64,000 nucleotides of DNA, taken from Arenibacter sp040216555. Its GTDB lineage: Bacteria > Bacteroidota > Bacteroidia > Flavobacteriales > Flavobacteriaceae. The translations under genes were made by a program, and so were the position numbers. Below, piece after piece: positions 35,148 to 43,375 of the stretch. Position 1 is the first letter of the stretch; the number at the start of each line of letters is the position of its first letter. Under the pieces are notes generated by a model. That model saw only the letters and a list, made by a program, of their open reading frames with translations, ran no database searches and was not told the origin of the DNA. The stretch covers positions 1-64,000 of the forward strand of contig JAVJOW010000002.1 in NCBI GenBank assembly GCA_040216555.1, read 5' to 3'.

Positions 35148-35148
35148 G

Positions 35149-35505
35149 CTAAGACCCGTACTCGTTTCTGAACCACACCTTTTGCCATTCCCTTTTTAGT
35201 ATCTCGAAGGTCACCTGTTCAGAAATTTCAACAACATCTGTAGCCTCTATAGCTTTGACCGCTTTCTCTGGGACATCAATTATGTAAAGAAGGTTTAAAT
35301 AATCGGTAAATTTTTCCATGATCAAATAATACACTTTCTCATGAACCAAGGTTTTGAGATCCTTGGGGGAAACCTTGTCCGGTAATTCTATAAATACATT
35401 GGCGAACACAAAATCTTTCTGCAATTGCGATACTAGATCCTGATAAAGACTTTGATCTGAAGCATGTTTTAGAAGTGCCGAAATGTTGGGGAAATTTACA
35501 ACCAT
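35149..35505 (-). CDS. Conserved hypothetical protein, 118 residues
   Basis: The protein has no signal peptide or membrane helix. It is mostly helical, with the blocks LLKHASDQSLYQDLVSQLQKD-like at the N-terminus (shortened here), VHEKVYYLIMEKFTDYLNLLY in the middle and ILKREWQKVWFRN at the C-terminus. I recall similar short proteins in many Flavobacteriaceae without assigned function. It is convergent and nearly abutting with the barrel protein gene. The 170 nt upstream hold no other gene. Confidence 0.65.
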   Translation of the reverse strand: MVVNFPNISALLKHASDQSLYQDLVSQLQKDFVFANVFIELPDKVSPKDLKTLVHEKVYYLIMEKFTDYLNLLYIIDVPEKAVKAIEATDVVEISEQVTFEILKREWQKVWFRNEYGS

Positions 35506-35675
35506 ATGCTATTTACGAAATTTTAGTTGAAATGGTTTTTAAGGAAGTGCAATAAAGCCAACTTTTTCTATAATTCCCCAGTATTGCCACTATTTTCGAT
35601 AAAATAATTGAGGATAATCCGATTTCCCATCGGGTTACCCATTTTTAAACAAGGAGTTTCACGGTTACCTTAAGA

Positions 35676-36104
35676 TCAAGGATTGGCTATCACAATATTT
35701 GTTTCCCCTTCAATTAGGGTAACATGGCAGCAATCTGCACCTACAGTGTAATCCAAATCAACCAATAGCTTATCACCGACATATCCCTGAAAATTTATTT
35801 CCAGTTTCTTGTTTCTGTATTTTGAAACATACTTATCACTGAACAAAGGGTAGATTCCATTTTCTGTCATCCATTCATACTCACTACTTGAGGCATCAAG
35901 GGCAATATCGTCTCCATTGGAAAGATCAACCACCTTAAAGTTGTCCAAGGCCACGGCAACACCATCCTTGTCCTTAACACTAACTGTAATAGTCCTAAAT
36001 TCTTCGGTACAGAATACATCCGAACAATTAGATGCATCATCCGTATCGTTATCACTGCAATTTAGTGCTAGCAAAACCGTTATTAGAGCAACAAATAATT
36101 TCAT
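35676..36104 (-). CDS. Small cysteine-containing lipoprotein, unknown function
   Basis: The 142-residue protein has a lipoprotein signal (LLALNC, Cys16) followed by an acidic SDNDTDDASN linker. The mature part contains four more cysteines, including the pair in DCCHVTL near the C-terminus, and a strand-rich fold with SVKDKDGVAVALDNFKV that recalls carboxypeptidase-regulatory-like or Ig-like domains. The cysteines may form disulfides. I recognise no defined family. It is a single gene flanked by 170 nt and 156 nt of AT-rich spacer without clear signals. Confidence 0.65.
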   Translation of the reverse strand: MKLFVALITVLLALNCSDNDTDDASNCSDVFCTEEFRTITVSVKDKDGVAVALDNFKVVDLSNGDDIALDASSSEYEWMTENGIYPLFSDKYVSKYRNKKLEINFQGYVGDKLLVDLDYTVGADCCHVTLIEGETNIVIANP

Positions 36105-36260
36105 AAATCCTTTTTTATTATAGGATACAAAGGATCAGGATGGGTTGCTTTCTTCCAAGCTAATTTATCCAAACTATTAAGTAATCTCTACAAATAGAGG
36201 GGAACGATTATTTAGATAACCCTCCTCCCTTGTTAAAATAGAAAAATAGGTTCTAGAGAT

Positions 36261-37277
36261 TTATTTCCTAATTTTTTCCTCCCAAAGCCAGGCCGACTTC
36301 ATAGCTTCGTCCAGAGTAGATTCCGCCTTCCAACCCAAAACTTTGTTTGCCTTTGTGGTATCCGCATAGGCCGATGTAATATCGCCAGGCCTTCTGTCCA
36401 CAATTTTATAGTTCAATTTTTTTCCGGAAACCTTTTCGAAGCTTTTTATGACCTCCAAAACAGTGCTACCTGTACCCGTACCTACATTGAAGACTTCATA
36501 ATTATCCTGGTTCTTGCCATTCATCAATCTTTCCAATGCCACTACGTGGGCCTTGGCCAAGTCTACCACATGAATATAATCCCTAATACAGGTACCATCC
36601 TCGGTAGGATAATCGCCGCCGAACACAGAAAGCTGCTCCCTGATACCCATGCCCGTTTGGGTAATAAACGGTACCAAATTTTGAGGAACACCAATTGGCA
36701 ACTCCCCTATTTCTCCACTCGGATGTGCCCCCATTGGATTGAAGTACCTAAGTGCAATGGCGTTTATCCCTGGCGTCACCTTACAGGTATCACGAATTAT
36801 TTCCTCACCCATTTGCTTGGTATTACCATAAGGTGATTCGGCCGTTTTTACGGGCGCACTCTCGGTAATGGGCATTTTATCTGCCTGTCCGTAAACGGTA
36901 CATGACGAACTAAAGATGAAACTGGACTTGTGCTTTTTGGATAGTTCTTTAAGCAAGTATACCAAAGTACCTATATTGTTCTCGTAATACAACAAGGGTT
37001 TTTCCACGCTTTCACCAACGGCCTTGGATGCGGCGAAATGAATTACGCCAGCAACATCCTGATGTCTTTTAAAAAAATCCTCCACTTTTGACCTTTCTTT
37101 CAGATCTATTTTTTCGAAAATTGGTCGCTTCCCCGTAATGGCCACAATACCGTCCAAGACCTTTTCGGTAGAATTGGACAGATCATCAATAATAATTACT
37201 TCATAGCCTTTATTCTGCAATTCTACCGTGGTATGCGAGCCTATAAATCCCAAGCCGCCCGTTACGAGTATTTTCAT
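36261..37277 (-). CDS. galE: UDP-glucose 4-epimerase
   Basis: The 338-residue extended SDR enzyme interconverts UDP-glucose and UDP-galactose. It has the NAD-binding GGLGFIGSHTTVEL at the N-terminus, the catalytic SSSCTVYG and YGNTK (Tyr-x-x-x-Lys), and the GalE-type nucleotide-sugar blocks RYFNPMGAHPSG and RDYIHVVDLAKAH. It supplies sugar nucleotides for polysaccharide or LPS. It lies 67 nt downstream of an aminotransferase gene of sugar-nucleotide type on the same strand, so the two may work in one surface-sugar pathway. Confidence 0.95.
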   Translation of the reverse strand: MKILVTGGLGFIGSHTTVELQNKGYEVIIIDDLSNSTEKVLDGIVAITGKRPIFEKIDLKERSKVEDFFKRHQDVAGVIHFAASKAVGESVEKPLLYYENNIGTLVYLLKELSKKHKSSFIFSSSCTVYGQADKMPITESAPVKTAESPYGNTKQMGEEIIRDTCKVTPGINAIALRYFNPMGAHPSGEIGELPIGVPQNLVPFITQTGMGIREQLSVFGGDYPTEDGTCIRDYIHVVDLAKAHVVALERLMNGKNQDNYEVFNVGTGTGSTVLEVIKSFEKVSGKKLNYKIVDRRPGDITSAYADTTKANKVLGWKAESTLDEAMKSAWLWEEKIRK

Positions 37278-37344
37278 CTATTGATTTTTATTTTAAATTT
37301 TGGTTTTCATTTTTGATAAACTGAACTTGGCCAATCTTAAGCGT

Positions 37345-38505
37345 TTAACTATTACCTCCAATAAACTGGTTAATGGTTTGGGTGATAAAATTAATTTGCA
37401 CGTCGTCCAGCTCAGTGTGCATTGGCAAAGAAATTACTTCCTTGACCAATTGATTGGTTACAGGAAAATCCTTCTCATCATAACGTTCATCCAAATAGGC
37501 CTTTTGCCTATGTAATGGAATGGGATAATACACCCCACATGGAATTTGTTTTTCCGCCAAATGCTTTACCAGCGCATCGCGTTGTCCGTTCAAAATCCTT
37601 AAGGTATATTGATGGAACACATGACAATCGCAGGTTTCGCAAATCTCGGCACAGGAATTGGCCATTTGGGGAACAATAATATTTTTGTTTCCCCCAAAAG
37701 CCTTGGAATATTTTCTTGCCGCTGCCCTCCTGCTGGCATTATAACCATCCAATCGGGACAATTTGGAACGCAAAACCGCTGCCTGAATAGAGTCCAACCT
37801 GGAGTTGACGCCCACTACATCATGATGGTAGCGTTCGTACATTCCATGGTTCACAATTCCCCTCAGGGTATGCGCCAGGTCATCATCATTGGTAAAAATA
37901 GCGCCGCCATCCCCATAACAACCCAAGTTCTTGGAAGGGAAAAATGAGGTTGCAGCTACATGCCCCATAGTACCTGCTTTCTGTTTTTTACCATTTTTAA
38001 ACGTATAATCAGCCCCAATGGCCTGGGCATTATCCTCTATGACAAAAAGCTTATATCTTTCAGCAATGTCCAGCACCGCATCCATATTGGCACATTGGCC
38101 AAAAAGATGTACAGGCACTATTGCCTTGGTTTTAGGAGTAATTGCTTTTTCAAGGGCCACGGGATCTATATTAAAACTATCGGGCTCTACATCTACCAGG
38201 ACAGGGGTAAGTTGCAACAGTGCAATCACCTCTACAGTAGCAGCAAAGGTAAAATCGGCCGTTATTACCTCGTCACCTGGTTTTAGACCCAAGCCCATCA
38301 TCACTATTTGAAGGGCATCGGTCCCATTGGCACAGGGAATAACGTGCTTCACCTCCAAATAGTCCTCCAATTCCTTTTGAAATGCATGTACTTCGGGGCC
38401 ATTAATAAATGCGGACGTTTCCAAAACATTGGAAATGGAGGCATTTACTTCCTCTTTTATGACTTCATATTGACCCTTTAGGTCTACCATTTGAATTTTC
38501 CTCAT
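37345..38505 (-). CDS. DegT/DnrJ/EryC1/StrS-family PLP aminotransferase
   Basis: The 386-residue sugar aminotransferase converts a keto-nucleotide sugar to an amino sugar for surface polysaccharide synthesis. The conserved start QMVDLKGQY, the cofactor block CANGTDALQ, IEDNAQAIGADY and the PLP lysine in SFFPSKNLGCYGDGGA are present. The C-terminal region contains CAEICETCDCHVFHQYTLRI with four closely spaced cysteines before the family's HQYT motif; these are unusual for the family and might bind a metal. The exact substrate cannot be read. An upstream start at 38574 would add 23 residues unlike the family. It is divergent from waaA and upstream of galE. Confidence 0.9.
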   Translation of the reverse strand: MRKIQMVDLKGQYEVIKEEVNASISNVLETSAFINGPEVHAFQKELEDYLEVKHVIPCANGTDALQIVMMGLGLKPGDEVITADFTFAATVEVIALLQLTPVLVDVEPDSFNIDPVALEKAITPKTKAIVPVHLFGQCANMDAVLDIAERYKLFVIEDNAQAIGADYTFKNGKKQKAGTMGHVAATSFFPSKNLGCYGDGGAIFTNDDDLAHTLRGIVNHGMYERYHHDVVGVNSRLDSIQAAVLRSKLSRLDGYNASRRAAARKYSKAFGGNKNIIVPQMANSCAEICETCDCHVFHQYTLRILNGQRDALVKHLAEKQIPCGVYYPIPLHRQKAYLDERYDEKDFPVTNQLVKEVISLPMHTELDDVQINFITQTINQFIGGNS

Positions 38506-38620
38506 CGAATAAAACTTAGATTCCAAACTTGGTTTGGCGCGAACAATATTACAAAAATAAGGATTGGCAGCCAATGGAATTTATATAAAGAAACGTATTT
38601 TAGCCCCAAACGAAGATTCT

Positions 38621-39856
38621 GTGTTTGCCATATATAATTTTGCCGTACAATTATCTGCTCTTTTCCTGAAATTGATTGCTTTGTTCCACCCAAAAATTAA
38701 ACTTTTCGTAGATGGTCGCAAGGAAGTAATGTCCTATTTACAGAAAAATATTTCAGTGGGAGATTCAATAATTTGGATACACACGGCCTCTTTGGGCGAA
38801 TTTGAACAAGGCCTTCCCGTGATAGAACAGTTAAAAAAGAATTACCCTACGTATAGAATATTGGTGACCTTTTTTTCCCCTTCGGGCTATGAGGTCAAAA
38901 AAAATACCGCTGCGGCCGATATGGTTACCTACCTACCAATGGATACCAAAAAAAACGCTGGAAAATTCCTGGATCTTGTCGATCCCAAGTTGGTCATTTT
39001 TGTCAAGTACGAAATTTGGCCTAATTATTTGAGGGCCTTATCCCAAAGGAACATCCCCACCCTTTTGATCTCCGCACTCTTCAAAGAGAATCAAATTTAC
39101 TTTAAAAGATACGGTGGTTTCATGAGAAAAGCCCTCCACAACTACACCCATATTTTTGTTCAGGATGCCAAATCCATTGACTTATTAAGTAAAATCAACA
39201 TCAAGAATACCACTATTAGCGGGGACACCAGATTTGATAGGGTTGTTGAAATTCATGAAAGGGATAACAACCTGGCTTTTATGGAAGATTTTAAAAATGG
39301 CGCACTTACATTGGTGGCGGGCAGCACTTGGCCCGATGATGAGGAGGTCTTGGTTCCTTATATAAATACTGGTGAATCCTCCTTAAAATTTGTTCTTGCC
39401 CCGCACAACATTAAACCGGAACACATCAACAAACTTAAGTCTTCCATCAATAAGAAAACAATACTTTATTCCGAATTGGAGAATAAGAAGTTATCCTCCT
39501 ACGAAGTTCTTATCATAGACACCATTGGCCTTTTGACCAAAGTTTATAGTTACGCGGAAATTTCCTATGTAGGCGGGGGTTTTGCCACCGGATTGCACAA
39601 CACTTTGGAACCTGCAGTATACGGTATTCCCGTAATTATTGGCCCAAACTTTAAAGGATTTAAGGAAGCTGAAGATTTGGTCGATAAGGGCGGAGTATTG
39701 GTTGTTAGATCGCCAAAAGAATTCTTTACCCTGGTCAACCACTTACTAAAAGATGAGGCCTACCTTGAAAAGACCGGGGATATCAACGGCACTTATGTCT
39801 CTGAAAATAAAGGGGCAGGCATCCAAATCATGACATATATACGTACATTAATTTGA
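38621..39856 (+). CDS. waaA: 3-deoxy-D-manno-octulosonic acid (Kdo) transferase
   Basis: The 411-residue GT-B enzyme transfers Kdo from CMP-Kdo to lipid IVA. An N-terminal membrane anchor (about 1-25) is followed by HTASLGEFEQGLPVIE, with the catalytic Glu region, then VKYEIWPNYL, SGDTRFDRV and GGGFATGLHNTLEPAVYG. The start is GTG at 38621, giving MFAIYNFAVQL, which matches family starts; the TTG at 38564 would add 19 residues and lies inside the divergent promoter region. Its presence shows a Gram-negative LPS envelope. A small lipoprotein gene starts 17 nt after the stop, probably in the same operon. Confidence 0.93.
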   Translation: MFAIYNFAVQLSALFLKLIALFHPKIKLFVDGRKEVMSYLQKNISVGDSIIWIHTASLGEFEQGLPVIEQLKKNYPTYRILVTFFSPSGYEVKKNTAAADMVTYLPMDTKKNAGKFLDLVDPKLVIFVKYEIWPNYLRALSQRNIPTLLISALFKENQIYFKRYGGFMRKALHNYTHIFVQDAKSIDLLSKINIKNTTISGDTRFDRVVEIHERDNNLAFMEDFKNGALTLVAGSTWPDDEEVLVPYINTGESSLKFVLAPHNIKPEHINKLKSSINKKTILYSELENKKLSSYEVLIIDTIGLLTKVYSYAEISYVGGGFATGLHNTLEPAVYGIPVIIGPNFKGFKEAEDLVDKGGVLVVRSPKEFFTLVNHLLKDEAYLEKTGDINGTYVSENKGAGIQIMTYIRTLI

Positions 39857-39873
39857 ACACCTATGTTACGACT

Positions 39874-40134
39874 ATGCAAAATTCCCGAATTCTATACCTG
39901 GTTTCCCTGACCACTTTTGTCCTCTTCTGTCTCTCCTGCAGGGAACCTCTTGGCGAACAACAAGGCACTACACCGCCAGAAAATGCCGTTCCCTCGCCTA
40001 AAAAGGAGGATATTAAGAAGACAGAACCAGAAAAAGTTGTGCCCCAAAGGGACAAAAACATCCCTACCAAATCCAAAAATGGGCAAAAGCCCAAAGCAAG
40101 GGACACCCTTGCCCCCAAAATCGCCCTATCTTAA
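39874..40134 (+). CDS. Small lipoprotein downstream of waaA
   Basis: The 86-residue product has a signal peptide and lipobox (FCLSC, Cys near 22). The mature part is short, rich in Pro, Lys and Glu (PSPKKEDIKKTEPEKVV) and probably disordered. I recognise no domain. An in-frame TTG at 39853 overlaps the waaA end; the ATG at 39874 is preferred because it gives a normal signal peptide. It may be coupled to waaA expression, but a link to LPS is only positional. Confidence 0.55.
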   Translation: MQNSRILYLVSLTTFVLFCLSCREPLGEQQGTTPPENAVPSPKKEDIKKTEPEKVVPQRDKNIPTKSKNGQKPKARDTLAPKIALS

Positions 40135-40142
40135 ATACTCCA

Positions 40143-40150
40143 TATATTTG
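40143..40150 (+). promoter_or_regulatory. Probable -7 box of the sugar transporter gene
   Basis: TATATTTG matches TAnnTTTG and would start transcription near 40157, upstream of the ATG at 40195. No TTTG is seen at -33. Confidence 0.4.
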
Positions 40151-40194
40151 GTTTGCTTTTTTTGTTAGCTTTACAAAAATCAACAAACCAAATT

Positions 40195-41511
40195 ATGAAT
40201 TCTAAAATACTTCGCATTTCGCTTATTGCCGCATTGGCCGGTTTTTTATTTGGCTTCGACACCGTAGTTATTTCAGGTGCCGAAAAAAAATTACAACTTT
40301 TATGGAATTCCTCCGAAGCTTTTCACGGAACAGTTGTGATTGGTATGGCTTTGTTCGGAACTGTAATTGGAGCTATATTGGGAGGCATCCCCACAAACAA
40401 AATTGGCAGAAAGAACACCCTTATTTGGATTGGGATACTATATTCTGTCTCGGCAATAGGATCTGCCTTTGCCAATGACCCCGTTACCTTCGGAATATTT
40501 AGATTTATTGGCGGTTTGGGAGTTGGTGCCTCCACAGTAGCTGCCCCTTCCTATATCTCCGAAATTGCCCCGGCAAAAGACCGCGGAAGATTGGTTGGCC
40601 TTTACCAGTTTATGCTTGTATTTGGTATCATGGTGGCATTCATATCCAATTACGCCCTAAGCAACATGGGTGAAAACGATTGGCGATGGATGGTTGGCGT
40701 TGAAGCTTTCCCCGCAATAATATATACCTTATTTGTTCTTACCGTACCAAAAAGTCCAAGATGGCTATTGACCAAAAACAGGACCGAGGAAGCCAAAAAA
40801 ATACTCAATTCCATTAATCCCGACCTGTCCACGGAGGAACTGGAGGCCGAGATGGCGTATGGAGAAGAAGTTGGGGCCGCGTCGGAGAATATTTTTATGA
40901 AAAAATATCGCTTTCCATTGACCCTGGCCTTTTTAATTGCCTTTTTCAATCAATTTTCAGGGATAAACGCCTTTTTATATTATGCCCCCCGAATATTTGA
41001 AGCAGCCGGCCTAGGTGAAAGCACGGCGCTGCTCAGCAGTATAGGAATCGGTATCACCAACCTTATCTTTACCTTTTTGGGCATATTTCTGATAGACCGA
41101 CTTGGGCGTAAACAATTAATGTATTTTGGCTCCATTGGCTATATCATTTCCTTGTCGCTCGTAGCCGCGGCATTTATTTTAAACTGGGAAGGCATGGCGG
41201 TACCAATTTTTCTTTTCTTGTTTATTGCATCCCACGCTATTGGTCAAGGGGCCGTGATCTGGGTATTTATCTCCGAAATATTTCCAAATCATTTGAGAGG
41301 TTCGGGTCAGGCTTTCGGCAGTTCAGTACATTGGGTATTGGCCTGGCTTATCCCCTCCTCTATCCCTGCCCTTTTTGCTTGGGTAGGTCCGGGGCCCGTA
41401 TTTGGATTTTTCGCCTTTATGATGGTGTTGCAATTGCTATTCGTAATTTTCATGATGCCTGAGACCAAAGGTATTACCCTAGAAGATCTTAGTAAAAAAC
41501 TGAGTAAGTAA
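40195..41511 (+). CDS. Sugar-porter-family MFS transporter
   Basis: The 438-residue inner-membrane protein has 12 predicted helices and the sugar-porter signatures. These are GFDTVVISGA in helix 1, NKIGRKNTL after helix 2, RFIGGLGVGASTVAAPSYISE-type sequence in helix 4 (shortened here), VPKSPRWLL, DRLGRKQLMY after helix 8, and PETKGITLEDL at the end. It likely imports a monosaccharide with protons, as XylE or the glucose porters do; the sugar is not known. An upstream start at 40153 would add 14 residues that are not family-like. It is a single-gene unit. Confidence 0.93.
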   Translation: MNSKILRISLIAALAGFLFGFDTVVISGAEKKLQLLWNSSEAFHGTVVIGMALFGTVIGAILGGIPTNKIGRKNTLIWIGILYSVSAIGSAFANDPVTFGIFRFIGGLGVGASTVAAPSYISEIAPAKDRGRLVGLYQFMLVFGIMVAFISNYALSNMGENDWRWMVGVEAFPAIIYTLFVLTVPKSPRWLLTKNRTEEAKKILNSINPDLSTEELEAEMAYGEEVGAASENIFMKKYRFPLTLAFLIAFFNQFSGINAFLYYAPRIFEAAGLGESTALLSSIGIGITNLIFTFLGIFLIDRLGRKQLMYFGSIGYIISLSLVAAAFILNWEGMAVPIFLFLFIASHAIGQGAVIWVFISEIFPNHLRGSGQAFGSSVHWVLAWLIPSSIPALFAWVGPGPVFGFFAFMMVLQLLFVIFMMPETKGITLEDLSKKLSK

Positions 41512-41663
41512 GAAAATACCACTCCTTGATTTTCAGCATTTTATCGAAAATATTAACAGTACAACGGATTAGTATACTAATTGATGGTTATTTAACGGAT
41601 TTGGCTTCAAAACACATGATAATTTGAGGATAATTCATTAAATTGTTTTAAAATCTAAATATC

Positions 41664-41792
41664 ATGGAAGATGTTACTTTTGGCACAAGGGTGCTCAATG
41701 GATTCCTTAGCCTTATGGTTGTAGTATTGGTAGCCATTTTGTTGGCTGTGGTAGTCTGTTTGATTTTAGCAGCTTTTGGTTTCTTTAAATAG
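41664..41792 (+). CDS. 42-residue single-pass membrane miniprotein
   Basis: An ATG-to-TAG frame encodes MEDVTFGTRVLNGFLSLM followed by about 20 hydrophobic residues ending AAFGFFK. The organisation (short soluble head, one helix, basic end) is typical of small membrane proteins, and the hydrophobic stretch is too regular to be an obvious chance frame. It lies alone in the 406-nt gap between the sugar transporter gene and the DUF1501 gene. No family is recognised. The rest of the gap holds only an AT-rich palindrome near 41896-41915 that might end the DUF1501 transcript. Confidence 0.45.
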   Translation: MEDVTFGTRVLNGFLSLMVVVLVAILLAVVVCLILAAFGFFK

Positions 41793-41917
41793 CACACAAA
41801 ATTTGCTTCCACTTCCTAGCCCATTAAAATTTTACCCCCTAATTGGGCATGCCCAGCTCTTTTATTTCCTTATGGTTTGATATTATAATATTCATCAAAA
41901 ATTGAATCAATTTTTAA

Positions 41918-43369
41918 CTAGCTTACCATTGGTTCCCCGAACAAGTCCAAGATAGGTTTCCCCTGTCCATCGGGGGTGGTATAAAAGGGCCTCCCTTCTA
42001 TAGTATAATTGGTTTCTGGATCCATGCCCAAGGCGTGATATATGGATTGATGCACCTGATCTATCACTACAGGATTTTCAATGGAAGAACAAGGACGTTC
42101 ATCCGCTGTTTTGCCATAGACCAAACCTTTTTTAATTCCACCGCCCCACATAAGAATAGAGCTGCCATCCGTAAAATGCCTATGCATACCATAGAACTTT
42201 TCATCCTCGATAATATCAGGTTGATCCACTTGGTCCTGAACAGGTACTCCGGGACGTCCTTCCATAATGGCGTCCCTACTAAATTCACTGGCTAGAATAA
42301 TCAGCGTTCTATCCAAATGCCCGGTCTCGTCCAGATCTTTAATAAGTTGGGCAATAGGCCTATCTATAAGCTCTTTCATTTTTGCTGCGCGGGTATGACC
42401 ATTTTCATGGGTGTCCCATCCAAGGAAAGGTTCGTATTCCGTGGAAACACTTATAAACCTGCCCCCGTTCATAGCCAACCTTTTTGCCAACAGGCACCCC
42501 AGACCAAACCTGCCTGTATTGTAGGTATCATATACCTCTTTAGGTTCTTGGCTCAAATCGAACACCTTGGCTTCAGGGGAATTTAACAACCTATAGGATT
42601 GCTCCATAGAACGCATCAAAGATTCCCTTTGATAATCGCTTCCCCCCTCCATAATCTTGCTCTTATTGGCCAGCTCCTTATAAAGCTTGTAACGGGCTTC
42701 AAATCGCTTCAGTGACATCCCTTGTGGCGGCCTTACACTATCCAAACCTGTAGAAGGATCCGGTATTAGAAACGGACCATATTCACTCCCTAAAAATCCA
42801 GCAGAATGAAACGCCTTTAGCTCCTCGGCTTCTCCGACCGTAAAACGTTGGCCCATGGCAATAAATGGGGGAATAACAGGATTTACAGGGCCCAACTCTT
42901 TGGCAATCCAAGCACCAATGTGCGGAGCTTGGACCGATTGTGGGGGTTCATAGCAGGTATGCCAATGGTACTGATGGCGTGTATGAAGAATATGACCAAG
43001 ATCGGCCGATTTATAGGAACGGATTATGGCTCCTTTATCCATTACATTTCCAATGGATTCCAATCCCTCCGAAAAATGTAGGCCATCCACAATAGTGGGC
43101 ACCTTGGGAAAGGTACTTAAAACCCTTTTGCTCTCCACCCCTTTGGAATAAGGTACATATGCCTTGGGGTCAAATGTTTCCGTATGGGCCATTCCCCCTG
43201 CCATCCAAAGCAATATAACAGTATCTGCCTTGGAGGTTATTGCAGGAACTGAATTACAGGAACTTAAAAAACTGGCAATGGGAATACTGGTTGTGGCAGC
43301 CGACAGACTGGCTGCGGCCATCTTTTTCACAAAATCCCTACGTGCATTGATATGTAAATCCTTATCCAT
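41918..43369 (-). CDS. DUF1501 protein with Tat signal (sulfatase-like fold)
   Basis: The 483-residue protein begins with a twin-arginine signal, NARRDFVKKMAAASLS, and a hydrophobic stretch to about residue 38. The body matches DUF1501, a family related to sulfatase/alkaline-phosphatase folds and abundant in Planctomycetes: LLWMAGGMAHTETFDPK, HTRHQYHWHTCYEPPQS, ASEFSRDAIMEGRPG and MHRHFTDGSSILMWGGG. It starts only 6 nt after the large cytochrome/DUF1553 gene, so the two form one operon. In Planctomycetes the two families also occur as adjacent pairs. The substrate is unknown; degradation of a marine polymer is a guess from that context. Confidence 0.9.
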   Translation of the reverse strand: MDKDLHINARRDFVKKMAAASLSAATTSIPIASFLSSCNSVPAITSKADTVILLWMAGGMAHTETFDPKAYVPYSKGVESKRVLSTFPKVPTIVDGLHFSEGLESIGNVMDKGAIIRSYKSADLGHILHTRHQYHWHTCYEPPQSVQAPHIGAWIAKELGPVNPVIPPFIAMGQRFTVGEAEELKAFHSAGFLGSEYGPFLIPDPSTGLDSVRPPQGMSLKRFEARYKLYKELANKSKIMEGGSDYQRESLMRSMEQSYRLLNSPEAKVFDLSQEPKEVYDTYNTGRFGLGCLLAKRLAMNGGRFISVSTEYEPFLGWDTHENGHTRAAKMKELIDRPIAQLIKDLDETGHLDRTLIILASEFSRDAIMEGRPGVPVQDQVDQPDIIEDEKFYGMHRHFTDGSSILMWGGGIKKGLVYGKTADERPCSSIENPVVIDQVHQSIYHALGMDPETNYTIEGRPFYTTPDGQGKPILDLFGEPMVS

Positions 43370-43375
43370 TATTAC

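Noticed and set aside
41896..41915. A/T-rich palindrome as the terminator of the DUF1501 operon
   Set aside because: The stem is nearly all A-T pairs, so its stability is doubtful; only mentioned with the gap.
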